7,284 nucleotides of DNA from an uncultured Streptomyces sp. (GCA_946480485.1 CAMLJW010000267.1:1-7284), one strand, 5' to 3'. Counted from the stretch's first letter, positions 1-5,702 are shown. The notes: generated by a model from the sequence alone, not told the origin. Numbers and translations: made by a program.

Positions 1-4
1 CTCC

Positions 5-11
5 GAAGGGG
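5..11 (+). promoter_or_regulatory. Ribosome binding site of hupS
   Basis: The purine run GAAGGGG lies 5 nt before the GTG at 17 and fixes that codon as the start. The promoter of hupS must lie upstream of the window, since only 16 nt of leader are present. Confidence 0.75.
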
Positions 12-16
12 AAGAC

Positions 17-619
17 GTGAACAAGGCGCAGCTCGTAGAAGCGATTGCCGACAAGGTCGGAGGGCGTCAGCAGGCCGCGGATTCGGTCGATGCCGTACTG
101 GACGCCATCGTCCGTGCAGTTGTCGGCGGGGAGAGGGTCTCGGTCACCGGCTTCGGTTCCTTCGAGAAGGTGGACCGTCCGGCCCGTTATGCCCGAAACC
201 CGCAGACCGGGGAACGTGTGCGGGTCAAGAAGACCTCCGTGCCGCGTTTCCGTGCGGGTCAGGGCTTCAAGGACCTGGTGAGCGGATCGAAGAAGCTCCC
301 GAAGCACGATGTCGCGGTCAAGAAGGCCCCCAAGGGCAGTCTGACCGGTGGTGCCGCCGCCACTGTGAAGAAGGCGGCGGCAAAGAAAGCCACCGCCAAG
401 AAGGCGGCGGCGAAGAAGGCGGCGGCGAAGAAGGCCCCCGCCAAGAAGACCACGGCCAAGAAGGCCCCCGCCAAGAAGACCGCGGGGGCCGCCAAGACGA
501 CCGCGGCCAAGAAGACCGCCAAGACGGCGGCAGCGAAGAAGGCACCCGCAAAGAAAGCCCCGGCCAAGAAGACGACGGGGCGCAAGACCACTGCCAAGAA
601 GACCACCGCCCGCGGCTGA
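17..619 (+). CDS. hupS: HU-family nucleoid protein with Lys/Ala-rich C-terminal tail (HupS/HupB type)
   Basis: DNA-binding histone-like protein of 200 residues that bends and compacts chromosomal DNA. Residues 1-90 form a complete HU domain: the N-terminal helices ([10 protein letters not shown]), the GFGSFE turn at 45-50 and the DNA-gripping arm with R60-N61-P62-Q-T-G-E, where the proline is the usual intercalating residue. From about residue 100 to the end the protein is almost only Lys, Ala, Thr and Pro, in [12 protein letters not shown] repeats resembling a eukaryotic histone H1 tail. E. coli HU is about 90 residues, so the tail doubles the length. This architecture is known from mycobacterial HupB and Streptomyces HupS, the latter linked to nucleoid compaction in spores. 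Streptomyces also carries a short HU (HupA); the tail and the cofC/gpsA/ddl neighbourhood identify this one as HupS. Start is GTG with a good RBS. Confidence 0.95.
   Translation: MNKAQLVEAIADKVGGRQQAADSVDAVLDAIVRAVVGGERVSVTGFGSFEKVDRPARYARNPQTGERVRVKKTSVPRFRAGQGFKDLVSGSKKLPKHDVAVKKAPKGSLTGGAAATVKKAAAKKATAKKAAAKKAAAKKAPAKKTTAKKAPAKKTAGAAKTTAAKKTAKTAAAKKAPAKKAPAKKTTGRKTTAKKTTARG
368..600 (+). repeat. Low-complexity AAGAAG-rich repeat encoding the HupS tail
   Basis: Imperfect tandem units built on GCC-AAG-AAG or GCG-AAG-AAG, mostly 9-15 nt apart, encode the (A/T/P)AKK repeats of HupS. Unit order and the alternating GCC/GCG/GCA codons vary, so the array is degenerate. Such tracts can change length by slippage, and tail length is expected to vary between strains (inference). 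Confidence 0.85.
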
Positions 620-642
620 GCGGGGATGCCGGGCCACTCACG

Positions 643-679
643 CGCGGGGCCGGGCTCCTCAGAAGGAGCCCGGCCCGCG
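643..679. terminator. Bidirectional terminator between hupS and the convergent pair
   Basis: The arms GGGCCGGGCTCCT (647-659) and AGGAGCCCGGCCC (664-676) form a perfect 13-bp stem around the 4-nt loop CAGA. Three more pairs (643-645 with 677-679) form beyond a single bulged G at 646. The hairpin lies 23 nt after the hupS stop and 6 nt beyond the stop of the opposing gene, so it can end transcription from both sides. There is no strong T-tract, which is usual for Streptomyces terminators. Confidence 0.85.
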
Positions 680-685
680 GTGTGT

Positions 686-889
686 TCAGAGGGTCCCCAG
701 CGTCACCAGGGTGATCCGGCGCGCCTCGCCCTCGCCTTCCGTCTCGATGCGCACCCGCTGCCCCGGGCGCAGCAGCCTGAGCCCGCCCGCGTCGAACGCC
801 GGGGCATCGAAGGGCACCGGAGTGCCGTCGTCGAGCAGCACCTGTCCGTTACGGGTCTCGGGATCGTATGTGTACGCGGTCGCCTGCAT
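686..889 (-). CDS. Small cold-shock-domain-like protein of unknown function
   Basis: A 67-residue acidic protein, the same length as CspA-type cold shock proteins. The pattern of short beta strands fits a small OB-fold: GQVLLDDGTPVPFDAP at residues 15-30, then LRLLRPGQRVRIETEGEG at 37-54, resembling the 'L..GQ.V.F' strand of cold shock domains, and a final hydrophobic strand ITLVTL. The aromatic RNP1/RNP2 nucleic-acid-binding motifs of true CspA (KGFGFI and VFVH) are absent, so RNA binding cannot be assumed. The ATG start lies 9 nt after the cofC stop on the same strand, so the two are probably co-transcribed. No clear Shine-Dalgarno sequence precedes the ATG, which suggests translation linked to cofC. 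The fold is inferred by eye; the function is unknown. Confidence 0.75.
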   Translation of the reverse strand: MQATAYTYDPETRNGQVLLDDGTPVPFDAPAFDAGGLRLLRPGQRVRIETEGEGEARRITLVTLGTL

Positions 890-898
890 GCCTGAAGC

Positions 899-1531
899 CT
901 AGGCGACCTTCAGCGCGGCGACCGCCGCGGCTGTGCGTGGGCCCACGCCGAGGACGAGGGCCGCCCGCAGGTCGTCGCCGGTGTCCACGTCCTGGCGTAC
1001 GGAATCCACGGCGTCCACGGCGATTTCCACGGCTCCCGAGGCGCGGTGCCGGGTGCGGGAATCGTTACCGAACGCCGGGAGCAATTCGCGTCCCACGGCC
1101 GCGGTCAGCAGAGTCGTGCCGCTTCCTGCGGCGTCCGCGAGAAAAGCGCGAGGGAATTCGGCGGCCGCGTCGAGGACACGGGTCAATTCCAGGGGGCGCA
1201 GCGCGGGCAGATCGGCGTTCAGAGCCGCCAAGAGGCTTTTGGGGCTTCTGGCGCGTACGACAGACGCCGCGTGCGTCAGAGCGGCGTTCATGCCGCCCGC
1301 CGGCTCGCCCGGCACGATCCGGGCACCCAGCGCGGCCAGCTCGCGGCCGGCCGGCACGTCGTCCGTGACGACCGCCACATCGCGGACCGCGGCGCAGGCG
1401 AGCGCGGCCCCCACGGTGTCCTGCGCGAAGGCGAGGGCGAGCCCGGAGCGCAGTCCGTCGTCGGCGATGTCCGAGAGCCTGCTCTTCGCCCGCGCCAGGG
1501 CTTTGAGAGGTATGACCAAGGTCCACTGCAC
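899..1531 (-). CDS. cofC: 2-phospho-L-lactate / phosphoenolpyruvate guanylyltransferase (coenzyme F420 synthesis)
   Basis: Cytosolic nucleotidyltransferase that joins GTP to a three-carbon phosphate to make the activated intermediate used by CofD/FbiA for coenzyme F420. The actinobacterial homologue FbiD is reported to use phosphoenolpyruvate rather than 2-phospholactate. With the start chosen here it has 210 residues, close to the family norm. Family features visible: VIPLKALARAKSRL at 6-19 (the nucleotide-binding loop), VVTDD 54-58, GGMNAAL 79-85, NADLPAL 105-111 with the metal-binding Asp, GSGTTLL 136-142, FGNDSRTRH 154-162 and the C-terminal DVDTGDDL 181-188. The GTG at 1531 is preferred because GGAG lies 5 nt upstream and the family begins about six residues before the conserved strand. 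A GTG at 1558 would add nine residues but has no RBS. It reads into the small downstream gene after 9 nt. The fbiA and fbiB partners are not in this window. Confidence 0.93.
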   Translation of the reverse strand: MQWTLVIPLKALARAKSRLSDIADDGLRSGLALAFAQDTVGAALACAAVRDVAVVTDDVPAGRELAALGARIVPGEPAGGMNAALTHAASVVRARSPKSLLAALNADLPALRPLELTRVLDAAAEFPRAFLADAAGSGTTLLTAAVGRELLPAFGNDSRTRHRASGAVEIAVDAVDSVRQDVDTGDDLRAALVLGVGPRTAAAVAALKVA

Positions 1532-1574
1532 GAGCGCTCCGTCCCTCCCCTGTGTCACCCATTGTGGCCCGGGT

Positions 1575-1616
1575 CCCCCGACGGCGGCTTCGTCGGGGGA
1601 AGGGGACGAAGCCCCT
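1575..1616. promoter_or_regulatory. Tandem inverted repeats in the cofC/plsC divergent region
   Basis: CCCCCGACG (1575-1583) pairs perfectly with CGTCGGGGG (1591-1599) across a 7-nt loop. AGGGG (1601-1605) then pairs with CCCCT (1612-1616). The pair lies 44 nt upstream of the cofC start and about 105 nt upstream of plsC. It could be an operator, an insulator between the divergent promoters, or a leader hairpin of cofC mRNA; sequence alone does not decide. Confidence 0.4.
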
Positions 1617-1626
1617 CGCCGGGGCC

Positions 1627-1686
1627 TTGACGGGAGACGGGCGGGCGTACGGTGTTCTCGACAGACAGGCGGTCTGGCGCGACACT
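1627..1686 (+). promoter_or_regulatory. Candidate promoter(s) for plsC-gpsA
   Basis: Two sigma-70-like arrangements are visible. The first is TTGACG (1627-1632) with TACGGT (1648-1653), whose 15-nt spacer is short. The second is TCGACA (1658-1663) with GACACT (1681-1686) and a 17-nt spacer. The second would start transcription near 1692 and leave a leader of about 30 nt that includes the plsC RBS. Neither is a strong match. Confidence 0.3.
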
Positions 1687-1705
1687 TGTGCGCCCCCAGG
1701 CCCTA

Positions 1706-1714
1706 GAAGGAAGG
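1706..1714 (+). promoter_or_regulatory. Ribosome binding site of plsC
   Basis: GAAGGAAGG lies 7 nt before the GTG at 1722 and decides that start. Confidence 0.7.
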
Positions 1715-1721
1715 TGTCCGC

Positions 1722-2528
1722 GTGCCCCGCCGGAGAATCGGCTTCTGGTACCGCTTCGCGGCGGTCCTCTGTAAACCGCCGCTGGTGGTTCTGCTCAAGC
1801 GGGACTGGCGCGGAATGGAGAACATTCCTGCCGAGGGTGGATTTATCACCGCGGTGAACCACAATTCCCATGCCGATCCGTTCGCGTACGCGCACTTTCA
1901 GTACAACACGGGCCGCGTTCCCCGATTCCTGGCCAAGAGCGGGCTTTTCGGGAAGGGTTTTCTGGGCGCCGCCATGCGCGGCACGGGGCAGATCCCCGTG
2001 TACCGCGAGAGTACCGACGCGCTCAGCGCCTACCGGGCCGCGATCGACGCCGTGGAACGCGGTGAATGCGTCGCGTTCTACCCCGAGGCCACCCTCACCC
2101 GTGATCCCGACCTCTGGCCGATGACCGGCAAGACCGGTGCCGCACGCGTCGCGCTGCAGACCAAGTGCCCGGTGATTCCGGTAGCCCAGTGGGGCGCCAA
2201 CCTGTTGCTGCCGCCGTATGCCAAGAAGCCCAACCTCCTTCCCCGCAAGACGCATCACGTACTCGCGGGACCGCCGGTCGACCTGTCGCGCTTCTACGAC
2301 GAGGAGATGACACCCGAGCTCCTGAAGGAGGCGACCGAGGCCATCATGGCCGCGATCATCACGCAGCTGGAGGTGATCCGCGGCGAGAGGGCGCCCGCGA
2401 CGCCGTACGATCCGCGCCAGGTGCGCATCGAGCAGCGGCGCAGGACGCGAGCACAGGAAAAGGTGCACGAAAAGGCACCCGAAAAGGCACGCGAAAAGGC
2501 AGAATACGAAAAGGGGCACGGCAAGTGA
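1722..2528 (+). CDS. plsC: PlsC-family 1-acyl-sn-glycerol-3-phosphate acyltransferase
   Basis: Membrane-associated acyltransferase expected to add an acyl chain to lysophosphatidic acid, giving phosphatidic acid. It has 268 residues. All four acyltransferase blocks are present: NHNSHAD at 46-52 (catalytic His47 and Asp52, the HX4D motif), GTGQIPVYR at 87-95, FYPEATLTRD at 119-128 (the FPEGT block, here with Ala in place of Gly) and VIPVA at 151-155. A short hydrophobic stretch near 12-25 may anchor the protein at the membrane. From about 235 the C-terminus is a highly charged tail with EK-x-x repeats, outside the catalytic fold. The last codons overlap the first of gpsA (GTGA at 2525-2528), so the enzyme is translationally coupled to the one supplying glycerol-3-phosphate. 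The exact acyl acceptor cannot be read from sequence; the family also contains acyltransferases for other lipids. Confidence 0.9.
   Translation: MPRRRIGFWYRFAAVLCKPPLVVLLKRDWRGMENIPAEGGFITAVNHNSHADPFAYAHFQYNTGRVPRFLAKSGLFGKGFLGAAMRGTGQIPVYRESTDALSAYRAAIDAVERGECVAFYPEATLTRDPDLWPMTGKTGAARVALQTKCPVIPVAQWGANLLLPPYAKKPNLLPRKTHHVLAGPPVDLSRFYDEEMTPELLKEATEAIMAAIITQLEVIRGERAPATPYDPRQVRIEQRRRTRAQEKVHEKAPEKAREKAEYEKGHGK
2457..2514 (+). repeat. GAAAAGG 12-nt periodic repeat in the plsC 3' end
   Basis: GAAAAGG occurs at 2457, 2469, 2481, 2493 and 2508, that is at steps of 12, 12, 12 and 15 nt. It encodes an EKxxEKxxEK tail. The use of GAA and AAA-containing heptamers is A-rich for this GC-rich sequence. 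The last copy runs into the gpsA ribosome binding site. Confidence 0.85.
2511..2516 (+). promoter_or_regulatory. Ribosome binding site of gpsA inside plsC
   Basis: AAGGGG lies 8 nt before the GTG at 2525 and within the last codons of plsC. It supports the 2525 start over the upstream in-frame ATG at 2165, which lies deep inside plsC. Confidence 0.65.
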
Positions 2529-3544
2529 CGACATCCGGCAGGCCTGTCAAGGCGGCCGTCTTCGGGACCGGATCATGGGGCACGGCCTTCGGCATGGTGC
2601 TCGCCGACGCCGGGTGCGACGTGACCCTGTGGGGACGGCGGGCCGACCTCGCCGAAGCGGTCAACTCCACGCGTACGAACCCCGACTATCTGCCGGGCAT
2701 CGAACTCCCCGAGAACGTGCGGGCCACGACGGACGCGGCCCTGGCGGCCGGTGACGCGGACTTCACGGTGCTTGCCATTCCCTCGCAGACGCTGCGCGGG
2801 AACCTCGCCAAGTGGGCGCCGCTGCTCGCCCCCGGCACCGTCCTCGTCTCCCTCATGAAGGGTGTGGAACTCGGCTCCGCCATGCGGATGAGCGAGGTGA
2901 TCGAGGACGTCGCCAAGGTCGGCGCGGACCGCGTCGCCGTGGTCACCGGCCCCAACCTCGCACGGGAGATCGCCGCCCGTATGCCGGCCGCCGCCGTGGT
3001 CGCGTGCAGCGACGAAGGGGTGGCGCAGCGCCTCCAGGCCGCCTGCCACACGCCGTATTTCCGCCCGTACACCAACACCGACGTGGTCGGCTGCGAACTC
3101 GGCGGCGCCGTCAAGAACGTGATCGGTCTCGCCGTCGGCATCGCGGACGGCATGGGGCTCGGCGACAACGCCAAGGGGTCGCTCATAACGCGCGGGTTGG
3201 CGGAGACCACCCGGCTCGGACTCGCCATGGGCGCCGACCCGCTGACGTTCTCCGGACTCGCGGGCCTGGGCGACCTCGTGGCCACCTGTTCCTCGCCGCT
3301 CTCGCGCAACCACACCTTCGGCACCAACCTCGGTAGGGGCATGACCTTGGAGGAGACCATCGCCATCACCAAACAGACCGCCGAGGGCGTCAAGTCCTGT
3401 GAGTCCGTGCTGGATCTCGCCCGCCGCCACGGCGTCGACATGCCCATCACGGAGACGGTCGTCGGCATCGTCCACGAGGGCAAGCCGCCGGTCGTCGCCC
3501 TCAAGGAGCTGATGGCGCGAAGCGCCAAGCCGGAACGCCGCTGA
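2525..3544 (+). CDS. gpsA: NAD(P)H-dependent glycerol-3-phosphate dehydrogenase
   Basis: Cytosolic enzyme that reduces dihydroxyacetone phosphate to sn-glycerol-3-phosphate, the backbone for phospholipids. It has 339 residues, normal for GpsA. The N-terminal Rossmann fold carries GTGSWG at 14-19. SLMKGVE (109-115, Lys112) and GPNLAREI (142-149) are the central GpsA motifs. The C-terminal helical domain has GGAVKNVIGLAVG (193-205) with the presumed catalytic Lys197, then GDNAKGSLITRG (213-224) and GLGDLVATCSSPLSRN (247-262), which binds substrate phosphate and closes the active site. The start is the GTG of the GTGA overlap with the plsC stop. The coupling to plsC makes sense, as GpsA supplies the glycerol phosphate that acyltransferases consume. 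Assignment is secure. Confidence 0.97.
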   Translation: MTTSGRPVKAAVFGTGSWGTAFGMVLADAGCDVTLWGRRADLAEAVNSTRTNPDYLPGIELPENVRATTDAALAAGDADFTVLAIPSQTLRGNLAKWAPLLAPGTVLVSLMKGVELGSAMRMSEVIEDVAKVGADRVAVVTGPNLAREIAARMPAAAVVACSDEGVAQRLQAACHTPYFRPYTNTDVVGCELGGAVKNVIGLAVGIADGMGLGDNAKGSLITRGLAETTRLGLAMGADPLTFSGLAGLGDLVATCSSPLSRNHTFGTNLGRGMTLEETIAITKQTAEGVKSCESVLDLARRHGVDMPITETVVGIVHEGKPPVVALKELMARSAKPERR

Positions 3545-3598
3545 CCGTGGCACTGCGCGACGGCCCGCACGACACTAAACAACGGCCCCCGTCGGGCG

Positions 3599-3628
3599 CT
3601 GACTCACCGCACCACCAACGGGTACTCT
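3599..3628 (+). promoter_or_regulatory. Candidate ddlA promoter giving a leaderless or near-leaderless mRNA
   Basis: CTGACT (3599-3604) and TACTCT (3623-3628) are separated by 18 nt and match the vegetative -35/-10 pattern (TTGACN, TANNNT). The -10 ends 9 nt before the ddlA ATG at 3638, so transcription should begin at about 3635-3638. The 20 nt before the ATG contain no Shine-Dalgarno sequence, which agrees with a leaderless transcript. Confidence 0.55.
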
Positions 3629-3637
3629 CATCGCGAT

Positions 3638-4795
3638 ATGAGCACTGAGAACCTCCCCCAGAGCCCTGAGCAGCCGCCTCGTAAGCCGCGTGTAGCCGTC
3701 GTGTTCGGCGGCCGCAGCTCCGAACACGGGATCTCCATGGTTACCGCCGGGGCAGTCCTGCGTGCCATCGACCGTACGAAGTACGACGTGCTACCGATCG
3801 GCATCACCCGGGACGGCCGTTGGGTGCTCACCGCAGACGAGCCGGAGCGCATGACGATCGTCGACCGACGGCAGCCGAACGTCGAGCAGCTCGCGGAGTC
3901 GGGCGAGGGCGGGGTGATCCTGCCGGTCGACCCGGCCAACCGCGAAGTCGTCTACAGCGAGCCCGGTTCGGTCCCCAAGGCGCTCGGCGAGGTCGACGTC
4001 GTCTTTCCGATGCTGCACGGCCCGTACGGCGAGGACGGCACCCTCCAGGGCCTCCTGGAGCTGTCCGGCGTCCCGTACGTCGGCTCGGGTGTGCTCGCCT
4101 CGGCCGTCGGCCAGGACAAGGAGTACATGAAGCGGGTGTTCACCGCTTTCGGGCTGCCCGTCGGCCCGTACACGGTGATCCGCCCCCGTGAGTGGCGGCT
4201 CGACGAGTCCGCCGCCCGTAAGAAGATCGTCGACTTCGCGGGCGAGCACGGGTGGCCGCTCTTCGTGAAGCCCGCGCGCGCGGGTTCGTCGATCGGCATC
4301 ACCAAGGTCGACGATCTGGGCGGTATCGACGAGGCGATCGCGGCGGCCCAGCTCCACGACCCGAAGATCATCGTGGAGGCGCTGCTGCGCGGCCGCGAGA
4401 TCGAGTGCGGGGTCCTGGAGTTCGAGGACGGGCCGCGCGCGAGCGTGCCGGCCGAGATCCCGCCGGTGCAGTCCCACGACTTCTACGACTTCGAGGCGAA
4501 GTACATCGACTCCGCCTCCGGGCTCGTGCCCGCGCCGCTCACCGAGGAGCAGACCGCCCAGGTGCAGCGGCTGGCTGTCGCGGCCTTCGACGCGGCTTCG
4601 TGCGAGGGCCTCGTACGGGCGGACTTCTTCCTCACCGAGGACGGCGAGTTCGTGATCAACGAGATCAACACGATGCCTGGCTTCACGCCGATCTCCATGT
4701 ACCCGCGGATGTGGCAGGAGAGCGGCGTCAGCTACCCCGAGCTGGTGGACCGCTTGGTGCAGGCGGCACTGCGCCGCTCGACGGGGTTGCGTTAG
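3638..4795 (+). CDS. ddlA: D-alanine--D-alanine ligase
   Basis: ATP-grasp enzyme in the cytosol that joins two D-alanines for the end of the peptidoglycan stem peptide. It has 385 residues; the first 17 or so are a Pro-rich lead-in. VFGGRSSEHGIS (22-33) is the N-terminal D-Ala site, LHGPYGEDGTLQG (126-138) the central loop, LFVKPARAGSSIG (208-220) the ATP-grasp nucleotide motif with Lys211, REIECGVLE (253-261), and RADFF (327-331) with NEINTMPGFTP (341-351) the metal site and second D-Ala site. The omega-loop reads FYDFEAKY (282-289), keeping the Tyr typical of D-Ala-D-Ala enzymes; VanA-type D-Ala-D-Lac ligases diverge there. It is therefore the housekeeping ligase, not a glycopeptide-resistance ligase. 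It follows gpsA by 93 nt and seems to have its own promoter. Confidence 0.96.
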   Translation: MSTENLPQSPEQPPRKPRVAVVFGGRSSEHGISMVTAGAVLRAIDRTKYDVLPIGITRDGRWVLTADEPERMTIVDRRQPNVEQLAESGEGGVILPVDPANREVVYSEPGSVPKALGEVDVVFPMLHGPYGEDGTLQGLLELSGVPYVGSGVLASAVGQDKEYMKRVFTAFGLPVGPYTVIRPREWRLDESAARKKIVDFAGEHGWPLFVKPARAGSSIGITKVDDLGGIDEAIAAAQLHDPKIIVEALLRGREIECGVLEFEDGPRASVPAEIPPVQSHDFYDFEAKYIDSASGLVPAPLTEEQTAQVQRLAVAAFDAASCEGLVRADFFLTEDGEFVINEINTMPGFTPISMYPRMWQESGVSYPELVDRLVQAALRRSTGLR

Positions 4796-4842
4796 CGCTC
4801 CGCTGGTTGCGCGGTGCGGAATCCGCGGCCGTTCGTGGTTGT

Positions 4843-4897
4843 CGCGCCCAGGCGGCGGAGCCGCATGATGACACAACCCTGTCGCCTCACGGGCGCG
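4843..4897. terminator. Imperfect hairpin between the convergent ddlA and DUF3515 genes
   Basis: CGCGCCC (4843-4849) pairs with GGGCGCG (4891-4897). Inside that, AGGCG (4850-4854) pairs with CGCCT (4883-4887), leaving CAC (4888-4890) bulged. This gives 12 bp in total over a large loop. It fills the gap between the two stop codons. It is weaker than the hairpin that follows at 4904-4925. Confidence 0.4.
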
Positions 4898-5380
4898 TCA
4901 GTCGGCGATCCCTTCGGGGATCGCCTTCTTGATGGGTGCCGCGATGTCGGTGAGCGGGCCGAGGCCGTCCTTGGCGCGCTCCTTGGGCAGGGTCACTTCC
5001 ACGTACGCCAGACGCAGGGCGGTCGTGAGGTGAAACGAACCGTCGTTCTGCTCCTGCATGAGCCAGGCCACGCCGTTCACCTCGGTGCTGTCCGCCTCCG
5101 GATCGGACATCTTCGCGGGCCGCTCCACACCGCAGCGCAGTATGATCGCCGGGCTTCCCCAGCCCGCGGTCAGCGCAGACCGGGGCTCCGGATCGGTCCG
5201 GTCGAGGCCCATCACCTTCCCCGGCAGTCTCTCGTCCAGGTTCTGGCACAGCTTCGTGACCTTCGCGTCCGGACTGGGAACCACGGCAGTGGTGCTGTCG
5301 TCTGCCGAGGAGCAGCCTGTGGCGGCGACCAGCAGGACGAGGGCGGGGATGCTGAACGGCCGACGAGGGAAGAAGTTCAC
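4898..5380 (-). CDS. DUF3515 family lipoprotein
   Basis: Predicted secreted lipoprotein of 160 residues and unknown function. The N-terminus is a classic lipoprotein signal: basic residues at 6-7, a hydrophobic core (about 8-20) and a lipobox ending ATGC with Cys23 as the lipidated residue, followed by a Ser/Asp/Thr-rich linker. The mature domain contains the DUF3515 pattern: LCQNLDERLP at 44-53, W74 with PAIILRCGV at 77-85, then NGVAWL at 102-107. Cys45 and Cys83 are positioned for a disulfide outside the membrane (inference). A DUF3515 gene next to ddl is also found in mycobacteria, so the linkage is old and a role in the cell envelope is possible but unproven. It follows the Lrp-like gene by 20 nt on the same strand. 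The GTG start has no good RBS, so coupling to the upstream gene is likely. Confidence 0.88.
   Translation of the reverse strand: MNFFPRRPFSIPALVLLVAATGCSSADDSTTAVVPSPDAKVTKLCQNLDERLPGKVMGLDRTDPEPRSALTAGWGSPAIILRCGVERPAKMSDPEADSTEVNGVAWLMQEQNDGSFHLTTALRLAYVEVTLPKERAKDGLGPLTDIAAPIKKAIPEGIAD
4904..4930 (+). terminator. UUCG-capped hairpin, likely ddlA terminator, inside the 3' end of the DUF3515 gene
   Basis: GGCGATCCC (4904-4912) and GGGATCGCC (4917-4925) make a perfect 9-bp stem closed by C(TTCG)G, the exceptionally stable tetraloop, and followed on the plus strand by TTCTT. On the minus strand the same bases encode the last residues of the DUF3515 protein (IPEGIA), so the structure is embedded in a coding sequence. 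In the minus-strand RNA the loop is CGAA, which lacks the UUCG bonus. Confidence 0.7.
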
Positions 5381-5400
5381 CGGCCAAGGGTAGACGGGGG

Positions 5401-5634
5401 CTACAGGTGCACGACCGGACAGGTCAGGGTACGCGTGATGCCGTCCACTTGCTGGACTTTCGCGACCACTATGCGGCCGAGCTCGTCCACCGTGTCGGCT
5501 TGGGCCCGCACGATGACGTCGTACGGTCCGGTCACGTCCTCGGCCTGGAGCACCCCAGGGATCTTGCTGATCGTATCGGCGACGGTCGACGCCTTGCCGA
5601 CCTCCGTCTGGATCAGGATGTATGCCTGTACCAC
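5401..5634 (-). CDS. Stand-alone Lrp/AsnC ligand-binding (RAM) domain protein
   Basis: A 77-residue protein made only of the C-terminal domain of Lrp/AsnC regulators, without a helix-turn-helix. Family features: the opening beta strand AYILIQTEVGKA, then VADTISKIPGVLQAEDVTGPYDVIVRAQADTVDELGRIVVAKVQ split across strand, helix and strand, where GPYDVIV is the hallmark of the effector-binding domain. Such domains form oligomers and bind amino acids at the interface; solo versions probably sense ligand or combine with full-length Lrp proteins (inference). The start is the GTG at 5634 because GGAGG (5639-5643) sits 4 nt upstream and the domain begins at once. An upstream in-frame ATG at 5757 would add 41 Pro/Gly-rich residues with no family match. 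It lies 20 nt upstream of the DUF3515 lipoprotein gene. Confidence 0.9.
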   Translation of the reverse strand: MVQAYILIQTEVGKASTVADTISKIPGVLQAEDVTGPYDVIVRAQADTVDELGRIVVAKVQQVDGITRTLTCPVVHL

Positions 5635-5702
5635 GGAACCTCCAGGGCGGCCACGAGGATCATGTGGGGAAAAGGAATGCCACGGTATCGCGTCGCCGCT
5701 CA

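Noticed and set aside
259..641. Long minus-strand open frames opposite hupS
   Set aside because: They are products of the AAGAAG repeat read backwards (Phe/Ala- or Ser/Trp-rich), with no family resemblance.
868..1706. Overlapping plus-strand open frames of up to 257 codons opposite cofC
   Set aside because: Arg/Pro/Ser-rich translations typical of high-GC antisense frames; cofC on the minus strand carries all the recognisable motifs.
2165..2524. N-terminal 120-residue extension of GpsA from an upstream ATG
   Set aside because: It lies wholly inside plsC in another frame, and GpsA proteins start at the Rossmann strand; the GTG at 2525 has its own ribosome site.
1065..2534. A 489-codon minus-strand open frame across plsC and cofC
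   Set aside because: It crosses two well-supported genes and the intergenic gap, has no recognisable domain, and reflects the scarcity of stop codons at high GC.
3513..3527. Perfect 6-bp hairpin TGGCGC-GAA-GCGCCA near the gpsA end
   Set aside because: Short, inside coding sequence, with no following T-run; too weak to call a terminator.
3558..3594. Inverted repeat CGACGG/CCGTCG after gpsA
   Set aside because: A 6-bp stem with a 25-nt loop is not convincing as a terminator at this GC content.
3638..4795. Ddl as a VanA-like D-Ala-D-Lac resistance ligase
   Set aside because: The omega-loop keeps FYDFEAKY, typical of D-Ala-D-Ala enzymes, and no vanH or vanX lies nearby.
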